A DNA stretch of 64,000 bases, from positions 46,759 to 110,758 of the forward strand of contig JAEUOG010000064.1 in the NCBI GenBank assembly GCA_016790815.1. Direction: 5' to 3'. The position numbers and the translations under genes are program-made. Below the pieces are notes generated by a model, which saw nothing but the letters and a program-made list of their open reading frames with translations, was not told the DNA's origin and searched no databases. This DNA comes from Dechloromonas sp. (GTDB lineage: Bacteria > Pseudomonadota > Gammaproteobacteria > Burkholderiales > Rhodocyclaceae). This document shows, in pieces, positions 1 to 9,684 of this stretch; the stretch's first letter is position 1, and each line of letters begins with the position of its first letter.

Positions 1-408
1 GCCGTTGGCGATCAGACCTACATATTGCCGTTGTCGTATGTGATGGAGTCTTTTCAGCCGCAGATTGGAGACATCAAGACGCTGTCCAATCAAGCGCGCG
101 TCATTCAGGTGCGTGGTGAATACCTGCCCGTAGTTGTGTTGCATGAGCTATTCAACCTCAAAGCACGCTCTAGTGATTTCACGCAGGGAATCATGGTTGT
201 GATCAACGCGGATGGAATAACCGCAGCCCTCTTCGTCGATGCGTTGGTCGGCCAGCATCAGGTTGTCATCAAAAGCCTGGAGGCCAATTATCGGCGTGTT
301 CAGGGCATCTCCGGGGCGACCATTATGGGCGACGGCCACGTGGCACTCATCCTGGATGTGTCTGCCATCGCTGGCATGGCAAAGACAAGTATGCAAAAAG
401 CCGGGTAA
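1..408 (+). CDS. cheA: CheA chemotaxis histidine kinase, C-terminal part only
   Basis: This is the 3' end of a gene that begins before the window. The visible 135 residues form the end of a CheW-like (P5) regulatory domain of the CheA type, starting at AVGDQTYILPLSYV and ending with GHVALILDVSAIAG, the usual close of CheA proteins. P5 docks CheA to CheW and receptors at the membrane array. The kinase and Hpt domains lie outside, so activity cannot be judged. The cheW gene follows after 22 bases, so the two are probably co-transcribed. A second, complete cheA lies at 12915, so this operon carries two CheA genes. A CheV or CheW terminus is the alternative, but the closing pattern fits CheA best. 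Confidence 0.85.
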   Translation, partial: AVGDQTYILPLSYVMESFQPQIGDIKTLSNQARVIQVRGEYLPVVVLHELFNLKARSSDFTQGIMVVINADGITAALFVDALVGQHQVVIKSLEANYRRVQGISGATIMGDGHVALILDVSAIAGMAKTSMQKAG

Positions 409-430
409 CGGCTGAACTGAGGAGCAAGAA

Positions 431-928
431 ATGGAATCGATGACGCATGGCGGGTCGGCAATCGACGAAGATCTGGTGGCAAGTGAGTATCTGACATTCA
501 CCTTGGGCAGCGAAGAGTATGCAATCGATATTCTCAAGGTGCAGGAGATTCGCGGTTACGAGCAGCCGACTCTGATCGCCAACGCGCCACCGTTCATCAA
601 GGGGGTGATCAACTTGCGCGGCATTATTGTTCCCATCGTCGATCTGCGTATCAAGTTCAACCTCGGAAAAGTCGAATACACCCCGTTTACTGTGGTCATT
701 ATTCTCAATGTCGCCGGGCGCGTGATCGGTGCTGTGGTCGACAGCGTTTCTGACGTGTTTTCCCTGACACGATCGCAGATTCGTCCGGCGCCTGATTTTT
801 CGGGAACGTTTGATACCAAATACATCCTTGGCCTAGCGACGGTGGACGCTCGCATGATGATTGTGACGGATATCGAGCGCCTCATGACCAGTGCCGACAT
901 GGCACTCATTGATTCGGCCAGTGAATGA
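431..928 (+). CDS. cheW: CheW coupling protein
   Basis: This 165-residue protein is one CheW domain (about residues 17-155) with a short acidic N-terminus. CheW bridges CheA and chemoreceptors in the cytoplasmic array. Typical features are [21 protein letters not shown] near the start, [19 protein letters not shown] in the middle, and a late [18 protein letters not shown] strand. The length matches ordinary CheW. The ATG is preceded by a good GAGGAG ribosome site. It lies between a cheA end and a chemoreceptor gene in one operon, which supports the assignment. Confidence 0.95.
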   Translation: MESMTHGGSAIDEDLVASEYLTFTLGSEEYAIDILKVQEIRGYEQPTLIANAPPFIKGVINLRGIIVPIVDLRIKFNLGKVEYTPFTVVIILNVAGRVIGAVVDSVSDVFSLTRSQIRPAPDFSGTFDTKYILGLATVDARMMIVTDIERLMTSADMALIDSASE

Positions 929-955
929 CCTCAGCCCCAATTCAGGAGCCGCGAC

Positions 956-3652
956 ATGGTGAGTTTGCGTAATTTCAAGATTGGCCCCCGACTGATGATG
1001 ACGACAGTCGGCGCGCTGGTGCTGATGGTCGTCTTTGTCGCCATTTCCCTGCTCAGTCTGAATGCGATCAGCGACAGCGTTGAACGTATTGCAAACAACA
1101 ACATCAAGAAGACTGAACTCGCGGTCGGTATGCGAACGCGGAATCTCCTGATCGGAACGCATGTGCGATCTGCGCTGCTTCATGAGGAAACCGAAAAGCA
1201 GATGGGCGAGGAAAAGAAGGTTAGCGCCGATCTGCTGGCTTATATGGAGTCGGAAAACCAGATAGGCGCGACGTTGGGTTCGGAGCGTGGAAAAGAGATA
1301 TTTGAACGTATCGTTCAGGCCAGAAAAGATGCCGAAGGAGCAACCTCCCGGATGTTCGTGTTGATCAAGGCGGGGAACCGTCCCGAGATCGAGGAACATT
1401 TTTTCAAAGAGTTTCTCCCAAAGATGCAATCCTGGTCTGACAAAACGGAGGAAATGGTCAAGCTGCAAAAAGACAATACCGCTCGAGATGTGGCAGAGAT
1501 TGACGCGGTCAAGTCTCGCGTGCAGACCACCATGTTGCTTCTCGTTGGTCTGGCAGTGGTCATCATGATTCCCGCAGGGATTTGGATTACGCGTCAGATT
1601 ACCGGGCCGTTGGGCGCTGCAGTTGCGGTGGCCGATGCAGTCGCCGCCGGAAATCTGGAAAATAGTATTGATGTTGGCGGGAGCGATGAACCTGCCCACC
1701 TGATGGCCGCACTGAACCGCATGCAGTCGGATATCAAGGACCGTTCTAAAGCAGAGCACAAGGTGGCGAACGAGGCTTTGCGCATCAAGGTTGCCTTGGA
1801 TGGGACGTCGAATAGCGTCATGGTTGCCGACCCGGACGGGGCAATCGTCTACTGCAATGCTGCAGTGCTTGAAATGATGCGTGTAGCCGAAGCGGATATT
1901 CGCAAGGAACTGCCTGCTTTTCGCGCTGCTTCCATCCTGGGTTCAAATTTCGACATCTATCACAAGAACAGAGCCCATCAGCGCAACTTGCTGGCTGCGC
2001 TCAAGGGGGTTCACCGTGCCCAGATTTCGCTGGGGGGGCGTACTTTCAAACTAGTGGCCAGCCCGATAGTCAACGAGCGCAATGAACGGCTTGGAACAGT
2101 GGTTGAGTGGACTGATCGCACTGCCGAGGTGGCTGTTGAGGAAGAGGTCAGCGGCATTATTTCAGCAGCAGCGGCAGGAGACTTCTCGCACCGTATTGAT
2201 GCAAGTGAGATGTCGGGTTTCTTCCATTCGATTTCAACCGGCATCAATGAACTGCTTGAGGTAAATGGGAGGGCGCTGGGGGATGTCGGTGCCATGCTGA
2301 CCCGGCTTTCGCAGGGTGATTTGACCACCAAGATCAGTACCGAATATCAAGGCGTGCTCGGGAAACTGAAAGACGACGCCAATGTTACGGTCGACAACCT
2401 GCAGGAGATCATTTTCTCGATCAAGAGTGCGACTGACGCCATTCACACGGCGTCGCAGGAAATCGCGAGTGGCAATCAGGATTTGTCCGGTCGTACCGAA
2501 CAGCAGGCATCCAGCCTTGAGGAGACCGCATCAAGCATGGATCAGTTGACCGGCACGGTCAAACAGAACGCCGACAATGCCCGCCAGGCCAACGAGCTAG
2601 CCAGCAAGGCACAGCACGTGGCTGAAAGAGGTGGACAGGTAGTCGGGCAGGTGGTGGAAACGATGGGCGCAATCCACCAGGCGTCGAGCAGGATTTCAGA
2701 CATCATTGGTGTGATTGACGGAATCGCTTTCCAGACAAATATCTTGGCCCTTAACGCCGCAGTCGAAGCGGCTCGCGCCGGCGAACAGGGGCGAGGGTTT
2801 GCTGTGGTGGCAACCGAGGTCCGCAATCTAGCCCAGCGCAGCGCTGCTGCAGCCAAGGAAATCAAGGGACTGATATCTGATTCGGTGGACAAGGTGCAAA
2901 CCGGTGGGCGGCTGGTTGATCAGGCTGGCCAAACCATGGGTGAGGTTGTTTCCAGCATCCAGTGCGTTGCCAAGATCATGGCTGATATTTCGCACGCCAG
3001 CCGGGAGCAAACTGCTGGTATCGAGCAAGTTGCGCTGGCGGTAAGCCAGATGGACGAGATGACCCAACAAAATGCGGCGCTTGTCGAGCAGGCTGCGGCA
3101 GCGGCGGAAAGCCTGGAAGAACAGGCGCGCAACCTGGCGAATTCAGTAGCGGTATTTCGCCTGTCAGGAGGATTGGTCGTACAAGGGCAGTCCGAGGTTG
3201 CCGGCCTCGATTTTGACGGGGCGATAAGCGCACATGGCAAATGGAAGCAACGCCTGCTCGACTATGTGGCTGGTGGTGGCGAGCAACTTGACCCTGTCGT
3301 TGTGGGTCGTGACGACCAGTGCGCGCTTGGCTGCTGGATTCATGGCGACGGGCGCGCATTGCGTGGTAATGCCAAATACACTGAACTCAAGGGGGAGCAC
3401 GCGGGATTTCATCGCTGCGCCGCAGATGTCATACGGACCCAATTGGCAGGAAATACGGAAGGCGCCCTGGAGCAGATATCCGGTGAGTTCAGCAATCGAT
3501 CGCAACGCGTCATCGGACTGCTGGAGGGTTTGCGTGGCGGGTTAAGTGGCGCTTCTCCCAAGCAATTGGCTGGCGCGACACCAAAGACCAGTTCCACCGT
3601 CAAGATGCCGGCGCTCGCTGCCCCGGATGATGACGAGTGGGAAGAGTTCTAA
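956..3652 (+). CDS. Methyl-accepting chemotaxis protein with PAS and CZB zinc-binding domains
   Basis: This is an 898-residue chemoreceptor. In order: TM1 (about 14-36), a helical periplasmic sensor (37-190), TM2 (191-213), HAMP, a cytoplasmic PAS-like segment (about 275-390), a second HAMP-like region, and the MCP signalling hairpin with its conserved tip ([20 protein letters not shown]). A CZB domain follows (about 755-850), seen in the CxLGxW-type motif CALGCWI and the HAGFH histidines; CZB domains bind zinc through three His and one Cys. The protein ends in EWEEF, a CheR-tether pentapeptide. It sits next to a second receptor with the same tail and upstream of cheR and cheD. The ligand is unknown; the CZB domain suggests zinc or oxidant sensing. 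Confidence 0.95.
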   Translation: MVSLRNFKIGPRLMMTTVGALVLMVVFVAISLLSLNAISDSVERIANNNIKKTELAVGMRTRNLLIGTHVRSALLHEETEKQMGEEKKVSADLLAYMESENQIGATLGSERGKEIFERIVQARKDAEGATSRMFVLIKAGNRPEIEEHFFKEFLPKMQSWSDKTEEMVKLQKDNTARDVAEIDAVKSRVQTTMLLLVGLAVVIMIPAGIWITRQITGPLGAAVAVADAVAAGNLENSIDVGGSDEPAHLMAALNRMQSDIKDRSKAEHKVANEALRIKVALDGTSNSVMVADPDGAIVYCNAAVLEMMRVAEADIRKELPAFRAASILGSNFDIYHKNRAHQRNLLAALKGVHRAQISLGGRTFKLVASPIVNERNERLGTVVEWTDRTAEVAVEEEVSGIISAAAAGDFSHRIDASEMSGFFHSISTGINELLEVNGRALGDVGAMLTRLSQGDLTTKISTEYQGVLGKLKDDANVTVDNLQEIIFSIKSATDAIHTASQEIASGNQDLSGRTEQQASSLEETASSMDQLTGTVKQNADNARQANELASKAQHVAERGGQVVGQVVETMGAIHQASSRISDIIGVIDGIAFQTNILALNAAVEAARAGEQGRGFAVVATEVRNLAQRSAAAAKEIKGLISDSVDKVQTGGRLVDQAGQTMGEVVSSIQCVAKIMADISHASREQTAGIEQVALAVSQMDEMTQQNAALVEQAAAAAESLEEQARNLANSVAVFRLSGGLVVQGQSEVAGLDFDGAISAHGKWKQRLLDYVAGGGEQLDPVVVGRDDQCALGCWIHGDGRALRGNAKYTELKGEHAGFHRCAADVIRTQLAGNTEGALEQISGEFSNRSQRVIGLLEGLRGGLSGASPKQLAGATPKTSSTVKMPALAAPDDDEWEEF

Positions 3653-3679
3653 CGAATTAATGCTATAGAGACCAGATAC

Positions 3680-6517
3680 ATGCGAAACAATCAGCCTGTA
3701 AGCACTATTGAAGTTGAACTGGATGAGCGTGCCTTGATCGTCTCCAAGACTGATCAAAAGGGCCAGATCACCTATATAAACAAGGATTTCATAGACATCA
3801 GCGGGTTTTCCGAAGCTGAGCTGATAGGGCAGCCGCACAACATTGTTCGCCACCCGGACATGCCTGCCGAGGCCTTTGCCGATATGTGGAGAGACCTCAA
3901 GGATGGTCGCCCCTGGACCGGCATGGTCAAGAATCGTTGCAAGAATGGTGACCATTATTGGGTGCTGGCCACGGCGACCCCGATTCGCGAAAACGGTCAA
4001 ATCGCTGGCTATATGTCCGTTCGTCGCAAGCCTGCCCGGCAACAGATCGAGGCTGCGGAAAGCGCCTATCGTCTGTTTCGCGAAAAGAAAGCGGGTGGCC
4101 TGCAGATCCGTCATGGTGAAGTGGTCAAGGGAGGCGATGGCTTACTGGCAGGGTGGTCACTGAAGAAGAGGCTGGTCGCCGGGTTTGGCGTGTTGTTAGC
4201 TGCAATGGTCTTGGTTGCTGGGTTGGGTATCTGGGGAATGTCTGATACCAACAGGGCGGTGGGTAACCTTTATAACGATCGCTTGCAGCCCACGCAGGCA
4301 CTGGCCACTATCGGCAAGCTGATGGCCGACAACCGTTCGCAGGTATTGTTGTCCCTGCAACATGACCCCGCGGGCCCATATGCCAGCTTGCATGAGCATC
4401 CACTGGATTTTCATATCAAGCAGATCGAAGCGAATATTGCCGAAATCACGCTGCAATGGGAGGTCTACAAGAAAACGGTGAATGCCGATGAGCACCGTCA
4501 ATTGGCCTTTGCGTTTGAGGAGGCCCGCAAGCGTTATGTTGCCGAGGGCTTGATCCGCGCCAAAGAGGCTCTGCAAGGTGGGCGTTTTGAGGAGGCAAAC
4601 TTGATCCTGCTCAGGCAGATCAATCCCGGCTACACAGCGGCGGCGCAAAAAGCCTCGGACCTGTTCAAGTTCCAAGTCGCGCAAGGGCAGGTTCAGTTGG
4701 CCGACAGCAGCGAAACATTTGCCAGCGAACGCCTTTGGATACTTTTGGTTGTTTTCTTGGCGCTTGCTGTCGGCGTGGCAATCGCCATGGGGATAATTCG
4801 CTCAATCACGCGCCCTATCGATTCGATTCTCGATGTCTTCCAGGCGCTGGCCAATGGCGACTTTACCCGCAATGTTGATTTGTCGCGGAACGACGAGCTG
4901 GGCAAGGTACTCCAGGGGCTTCAGTCCATGCAGATTCAGCAAGGATTCAATGTTGCGGAATCCCTCAGAATTGCCAACGATAATCTGCGTATCCGCATAG
5001 CCCTTGATTGTGTTTCATCCAATCTTCGTATTGCAGATGATGACGGAACGGTGCTTTACGCAAACAAGGGGTTGTTGAACACCTTGCGCCAGATAGAGCT
5101 AGGCTTGCGTGAGCAACAGCCCGGGTTCTCCGTTGACGGATTTGTCGGCAGCAACATCGGTGCTTTTTATCAAGACCCGGATGCCGCGCTAAAGACGCTG
5201 CGCGAGTTGCAGGGTACACGCCAGACTGAACTGGATATCGGTCATCGCATCTATAACATCATTACCAATCCGATCATCAATGATCGTGGCCAGCGCCTGG
5301 GCACAGTTGGTGAATGGGTGGATCGCACCGCCGAATTGAATGCTCAACGTTCAGTCGCTGCGCTTGTCTCGCGTGCTTCGGCCGGGGATCTGGCTGCGCG
5401 CCTCGACACCTCTAGCCTGGAGGGGTTCTACAAGGATCTCGGTACGGGTATCAACAGCCTCGTTGAAACCAGCGGAGCGGCAATTGGCGAGATTGCCGGG
5501 CTGTTATCCAAGGTTGCCGATGGCGATTTGACCCAAACTCTGACCAGTGAGTATCAGGGGACGTTCGGCGTCTTGCGTGACGATGCCAACCAGACCGTCA
5601 TCAGGTTGCGTGAGTTGGTCGGCGAGATCCAGTTGTCGGCACAAACAATCAATACGGCGGCAAAGGAAATAGCTTCGGGTAACCAAGATCTGTCGAGTCG
5701 TACTGAGGAGCAGGCGAGCAGTCTGGAAGAGACTGCCTCGAGCATGGAGCAGCTGACGAGTACGGTGAAGCAGAATGCTGACAACGCACGCCAGGCCAAC
5801 CAACTGGCAGGTACGGCGCAACAGGTTGCGGACAAGGGGGGCGAGGTGGTCAGCCAGGTCGTCCACACCATGAGCGCCATTCATCAATCGAGCAGCAAGA
5901 TCGCCGACATCATTGGCGTGATCGACGGGATCGCCTTCCAGACCAATATTCTCGCTCTCAACGCAGCGGTCGAAGCGGCCCGAGCGGGGGAGCAGGGGCG
6001 TGGTTTTGCCGTGGTCGCTACGGAGGTGCGTAATCTCGCCCAGCGTAGCGCGGCGGCTGCCAAGGAAATCAAAGGGCTTATCTCCGACTCGGTAGAAAAG
6101 GTCGAGAACGGCAACAAGCTGGTCGATCAGGCAGGTCGGACCATGGAGGAGGTGGTCTCGAGTATCAAGCGGGTCGCGAAGATCATGGGCGACATCGCCG
6201 ATGCGAGCAACGAGCAGAGCGCGGGTATCGAGCAGGTCAGTTTGGCGGTCAGCCAGATGGATGAGGTGACGCAGCAAAATGCGGCGCTGGTTGAACAGGC
6301 TGCTGCTGCGGCCGAAAGCCTCGAAGAGCAGGCTCATCAACTGGCACAGACTGTTTCCGTTTTCCGGATAGCCGATAGCAAGGAAGCCCCGCGTTTAGCG
6401 TCGCCACAGCGTCGCTTAGAGCGTGAGACTGCCCCGGCAAAAAGTAGCGAACGGCCTCGTGCCCAAAAGGCTGCGGCGCCGCAGATCAGTCTCGACGATG
6501 AATGGGAAGAGTTCTGA
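3680..6517 (+). CDS. Aer-like PAS methyl-accepting chemotaxis protein
   Basis: This 945-residue receptor starts with a cytoplasmic PAS domain of the Aer type (about 10-120; signature NIVRHPDMP followed by a KNGDHYWV strand), which in Aer binds FAD and senses redox state. It continues with TM1 (about 169-190), a periplasmic helical region (190-350), TM2 (351-373), HAMP, a second PAS-like segment (about 435-550), another HAMP-like region and the MCP signalling hairpin. Its C-terminus is DDEWEEF, the same CheR tether as the preceding receptor. The signalling halves of the two receptors are nearly identical. The start has a weak ribosome site. Aerotaxis or energy taxis is the likely role, inferred from the N-terminal PAS. 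Confidence 0.93.
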   Translation: MRNNQPVSTIEVELDERALIVSKTDQKGQITYINKDFIDISGFSEAELIGQPHNIVRHPDMPAEAFADMWRDLKDGRPWTGMVKNRCKNGDHYWVLATATPIRENGQIAGYMSVRRKPARQQIEAAESAYRLFREKKAGGLQIRHGEVVKGGDGLLAGWSLKKRLVAGFGVLLAAMVLVAGLGIWGMSDTNRAVGNLYNDRLQPTQALATIGKLMADNRSQVLLSLQHDPAGPYASLHEHPLDFHIKQIEANIAEITLQWEVYKKTVNADEHRQLAFAFEEARKRYVAEGLIRAKEALQGGRFEEANLILLRQINPGYTAAAQKASDLFKFQVAQGQVQLADSSETFASERLWILLVVFLALAVGVAIAMGIIRSITRPIDSILDVFQALANGDFTRNVDLSRNDELGKVLQGLQSMQIQQGFNVAESLRIANDNLRIRIALDCVSSNLRIADDDGTVLYANKGLLNTLRQIELGLREQQPGFSVDGFVGSNIGAFYQDPDAALKTLRELQGTRQTELDIGHRIYNIITNPIINDRGQRLGTVGEWVDRTAELNAQRSVAALVSRASAGDLAARLDTSSLEGFYKDLGTGINSLVETSGAAIGEIAGLLSKVADGDLTQTLTSEYQGTFGVLRDDANQTVIRLRELVGEIQLSAQTINTAAKEIASGNQDLSSRTEEQASSLEETASSMEQLTSTVKQNADNARQANQLAGTAQQVADKGGEVVSQVVHTMSAIHQSSSKIADIIGVIDGIAFQTNILALNAAVEAARAGEQGRGFAVVATEVRNLAQRSAAAAKEIKGLISDSVEKVENGNKLVDQAGRTMEEVVSSIKRVAKIMGDIADASNEQSAGIEQVSLAVSQMDEVTQQNAALVEQAAAAAESLEEQAHQLAQTVSVFRIADSKEAPRLASPQRRLERETAPAKSSERPRAQKAAAPQISLDDEWEEF

Positions 6518-6519
6518 CC

Positions 6520-7422
6520 ATGGTTGATTTCCGTAATCCCATACCGCCCGTATCTCAGGGTAGAGCGTCACCCACGGCGATCTTGCCAGCCCGCGATGGC
6601 GGTGCACGGGAGTTTACGTTTTCGATGACCGACTTCGAGCGTGTTCGCAAGCTGATTTACCAGCATGCGGGGATTTCGTTGTCACCGGTCAAGCAGGACA
6701 TGGTGTACTCGCGCCTGGCGCGACGTCTTCGCGCGACGGGCATGCCCTCTTTCGCGGCCTATCTTGACGGCCTTGAACGGAACGGAGGGGACGAGTGGGA
6801 GCGTTTCGTCAATTCCCTGACCACCAATCTGACTTCGTTTTTCCGCGAGCCGCATCACTTTCCGATCTTCGCCGAACATCTCCGCAAACTGGGCACGAAG
6901 CGCCCTGTCCGGGTGTGGTGTTCCGCTGCGTCGACCGGTGAGGAGCCATACTCGATCGCGATAACTGTGGCGGAAACATTTGGAGCCGACGTCTCGCACG
7001 TATCGATCGTAGCCTCGGATCTTGATACCAATGTGCTGGCGACGGCTGAGAAGGGGATTTACCCGATTGAGCGGGTTGAAAAGCTCTCGCCAGAGCGGCT
7101 GCGGAAATTTTTTCTACGCGGCACCGGCACCCAGGAGGGTTTCGTGTCCGTTCGCCCTGAACTAAAGCGGATGATCACGTTTCAGCGGCTGAATCTTCTG
7201 GATGCGAGTTATGCGGTCAAAGGTCCGCTTGATGTCATCTTTTGCCGGAACGTGATGATCTATTTCGATAAGCCTACGCAGTACAAGATTTTGGCTCGCT
7301 TCGCCCCGATTCTGCAGCCCGATGGCCTGATGTTCGCTGGGCATTCGGAGAGTTTCCTGCACGCGGCTGATCTATTCAAATCCCAAGGGAAGACCGTGTA
7401 TACCTTGGCGAATGCCCGATAG
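6520..7422 (+). CDS. cheR: CheR chemoreceptor methyltransferase
   Basis: CheR methylates glutamates on chemoreceptors using S-adenosylmethionine. The 300-residue protein has the N-terminal helical domain (FERVRKLIYQHAGISLSPVK) and the SAM-binding domain with VRVWCSAASTGEEPYSIAI and DVIFCRNVMIYFDKP. I chose the ATG at 6520 because a GGAAGAG ribosome site sits 8 bases upstream; an in-frame start at 6502 would overlap the preceding receptor. The gene directly follows two receptors whose C-terminal EWEEF motifs should bind the CheR beta-subdomain, and it precedes cheD and cheB. Confidence 0.97.
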   Translation: MVDFRNPIPPVSQGRASPTAILPARDGGAREFTFSMTDFERVRKLIYQHAGISLSPVKQDMVYSRLARRLRATGMPSFAAYLDGLERNGGDEWERFVNSLTTNLTSFFREPHHFPIFAEHLRKLGTKRPVRVWCSAASTGEEPYSIAITVAETFGADVSHVSIVASDLDTNVLATAEKGIYPIERVEKLSPERLRKFFLRGTGTQEGFVSVRPELKRMITFQRLNLLDASYAVKGPLDVIFCRNVMIYFDKPTQYKILARFAPILQPDGLMFAGHSESFLHAADLFKSQGKTVYTLANAR

Positions 7423-7434
7423 GAAAGGTACCTG

Positions 7435-8040
7435 GTGCAACACGCCTACGACGAGCAATTAGCAACGAATCGGTATTTCGACCGCAAATTCGGGCTTGAT
7501 GCTGCCAAGATTTTACCGGGCGAATACTTCGTCTCGAGCAAGGAAGCATTGCTGGTCACAGTTCTTGGTTCATGCGTTGCAGCCTGTATTCGTGACGCGG
7601 ATTCCGGCATTGGCGGGATGAACCATTTCATGTTGCCGGATGATGGCGGCAGGAACCCGACGGGCATGTCAGCTCGCTACGGCACCTATGCCATGGAGGT
7701 TCTGATCAATCACTTGCTGAAGTTGGGGGCGCGACGCAACCGTCTCGAGGCCAAGGTGTTTGGTGGTGGGTCCGTCATGGCGAGCCTGTCGAGCAGCAAT
7801 GTGGGCGCGAGGAATGCGGAGTTTGTGCTGGATTTTCTGAAGATGGAAAAAGTACCCGTTGTGGCCAAGGACCTTCTCGACTCGTATCCGCGAAAAGTTT
7901 ACTACTTTCCACATTCGGGGCGGGTGCTGGTCAAGAAGTTGCACCGGGTTCATAACGAAACCTTGTTCAGTCGCGAAAATGATTACAAGGTACGTCTGAG
8001 CGGTTCCAACATAGAAGGCGACGTCGAGTTGTTTGTTTGA
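7435..8040 (+). CDS. cheD: CheD receptor glutamine deamidase
   Basis: CheD deamidates receptor glutamines. The 201-residue protein carries the catalytic cysteine in VLGSCVAAC (Cys47) and the histidine in GMNHFMLP (His64), followed by RYGTYAMEVLI, which supplies the conserved threonine. Translation starts at GTG 7435, downstream of AGGAAAGG. It lies between cheR and cheB, a standard adaptation-enzyme order. The protein runs a little longer than the smallest CheD proteins because of extensions at both ends. Confidence 0.96.
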   Translation: MQHAYDEQLATNRYFDRKFGLDAAKILPGEYFVSSKEALLVTVLGSCVAACIRDADSGIGGMNHFMLPDDGGRNPTGMSARYGTYAMEVLINHLLKLGARRNRLEAKVFGGGSVMASLSSSNVGARNAEFVLDFLKMEKVPVVAKDLLDSYPRKVYYFPHSGRVLVKKLHRVHNETLFSRENDYKVRLSGSNIEGDVELFV

Positions 8041-8087
8041 TGCGGTCGACTCGAAAAAAAAGCCTAAATTCAAATTTGCCCTGATAG

Positions 8088-9152
8088 ATGCTCATGAAAA
8101 CTCGAGTCCTGGTTGTAGATGATTCGGCCTTGATGCGTGGTTTGCTCAGCCAGTTGATCGGCTCGGCACCAGACATGGAGGTGGTGGGGGCGGCGCCTGA
8201 TGCCCAGGTCGCCCGCGAAATGATCAAATCCCTTAATCCGGATGTTATGACGCTGGATGTGCAGATGCCGAAAATGGGTGGCCTCGAGTTTCTCGAGCGC
8301 TTGATGCGTTTGCGGCCAATGCCTGTTGTCATGGTGTCATCATTTACGGCATCTGCTTCGGATACCACGCTCAAGGCGCTTGAGTTGGGCGCCATTGATT
8401 TCATCGGCAAGCCTCGGGCCGAAAATGGCAAGAGCATGGAAAGCTACGCTGAGGAACTCGTCGAGAAAATTCGTGCCGCCAAAGGTGCTCGATTGCGTAG
8501 CGCCCTGAGTTTTTCAGCCACATCGCGACCGGTATCGTCGCCTGCTCCATCGCCATTCCCATCAAGACCTGGCTTGGCAGCGAGCGGGAAAATCATTTTT
8601 GTCGGTGCCTCGACTGGTGGTACGGAGGCAATCAAGGAGTTCCTCCAAGGCATTCCGGCTGATTGTCCACCCATTCTTATCGTTCAGCATATGCCTGAAT
8701 CGTTTACGGCGTCATTTGCTCGTCGACTGGATTCGCTTTCTGCACCACGCGTCATCGAGGCGCAAGGGAATGAAAAGATTGAGCCGGGTACGGTATATAT
8801 TGCCCCCGGACATTCGCATTTGCTCATTCGGCGAGGAAATGCCGGCTTCGTTACCGAGCTGGCGGCGACGCCCCCGGTCAATCGCCATCGTCCGTCAGTC
8901 GACGTCCTGTTCGACTCCGCCACGGCGCTTGTCGGGCGCAAGGCCGTTGGCGTTATCCTTACCGGGATGGGCAAGGACGGTGCGCAAGGCTTGTTGCGCC
9001 TTCGTCAGTCGGGTGCCAGAACATTTGGGCAGGATGAGGCGAGTTGTGTGGTCTACGGCATGCCGCGCGAGGCCTTCCTGATCGGTGCGGTAGAAGAGCA
9101 GTGCCCACTGGATGATATTGCGCGGCGGGTGATCGCGACAGTTTGTGCCTGA
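8088..9152 (+). CDS. cheB: CheB receptor methylesterase/response regulator
   Basis: CheB removes receptor methyl groups when phosphorylated by CheA. The 354 residues comprise a receiver domain (about 5-125) with phospho-acceptor Asp57 (TLDVQMP), a proline- and serine-rich linker (about 140-165), and a methylesterase domain with the triad Ser175 (VGASTGG), His201 (VQHMPESF) and Asp297 (TGMGKDGAQG). Start at 8088; the second ATG at 8094 is an equally possible start. It completes the cheR-cheD-cheB adaptation set. Confidence 0.97.
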   Translation: MLMKTRVLVVDDSALMRGLLSQLIGSAPDMEVVGAAPDAQVAREMIKSLNPDVMTLDVQMPKMGGLEFLERLMRLRPMPVVMVSSFTASASDTTLKALELGAIDFIGKPRAENGKSMESYAEELVEKIRAAKGARLRSALSFSATSRPVSSPAPSPFPSRPGLAASGKIIFVGASTGGTEAIKEFLQGIPADCPPILIVQHMPESFTASFARRLDSLSAPRVIEAQGNEKIEPGTVYIAPGHSHLLIRRGNAGFVTELAATPPVNRHRPSVDVLFDSATALVGRKAVGVILTGMGKDGAQGLLRLRQSGARTFGQDEASCVVYGMPREAFLIGAVEEQCPLDDIARRVIATVCA

Positions 9153-9169
9153 TGGGCTTGTTGGACTTG

Positions 9170-9183
9170 TTGCCCATGGGCAA
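9170..9183. repeat. Perfect 14-bp palindrome between cheB and the STAS gene
   Basis: TTGCCCATGGGCAA is a perfect 14-base palindrome in the 76-base gap between cheB and the STAS gene. It is not followed by a T-run, so it does not look like an intrinsic terminator. It could be an operator or chance. Confidence 0.5.
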
Positions 9184-9228
9184 AAGATTAAACTAGGACC
9201 GTACTGATTTTTTGCGATAGGAAAATAA

Positions 9229-9534
9229 ATGCAGGCAAGTATTCTCAATGAATCCGGCAAGGTGATCATCAAGTTGGTTGGGCGTTTTGATTTCAATACG
9301 CATCGCGAATTTCGTTCTGCATATGAGCCCCTTGTTCTGGATCCAGCAGTTCGGTCGGTTGCAGTGGACTTTGCTGGAGTCGATTATCTTGATAGTTCCG
9401 CGTTAGGTATGTTGTTGATGTTGCGAGATAAGTTGGGTGGCGCGAGTAAAGAGGTTGCACTGACCGGCGTGCGGGGTAACGTAAAACAGGTGCTAGATAT
9501 TGCTAATTTTGGTAAATTGTTTCAAATTTCCTAA
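9229..9534 (+). CDS. STAS-domain protein, anti-sigma-factor antagonist family
   Basis: This 101-residue protein is one STAS domain of the SpoIIAA type. The phosphorylation loop reads DYLDSSALGMLL, with Ser56 as the expected phospho-acceptor. In the family such proteins bind a partner kinase or anti-sigma factor when unphosphorylated. No cognate HATPase kinase or PP2C phosphatase is visible in the window. Its position between cheB and cheV implies it is expressed with chemotaxis genes; its target is unknown. Confidence 0.9.
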   Translation: MQASILNESGKVIIKLVGRFDFNTHREFRSAYEPLVLDPAVRSVAVDFAGVDYLDSSALGMLLMLRDKLGGASKEVALTGVRGNVKQVLDIANFGKLFQIS

Positions 9535-9684
9535 ATGTTCGGTGTGGTACAGCCTGAATGGGATATGGTGAGGGTGCCTGAATAGTGTGGCTAGCAGGTT
9601 CGTTTCCGGATAAGGCGGGGCTGTAAGTTTTGATTTATTGGCTCCAGCCAGGTGGCCCGGCAGGCAACACGCGAGAGGATGACA

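Noticed and set aside
8058-8087. Sigma28-like sequence upstream of cheB (TAAATTCA ... CTGATAGA)
   Set aside because: The spacer is 8 bases rather than 11 and the -10 core lacks GCCG.
9587-9613. Possible sigma28 -10 (CCGGATAA) upstream of the first cheV
   Set aside because: No TAAA-type -35 exists at the right distance.
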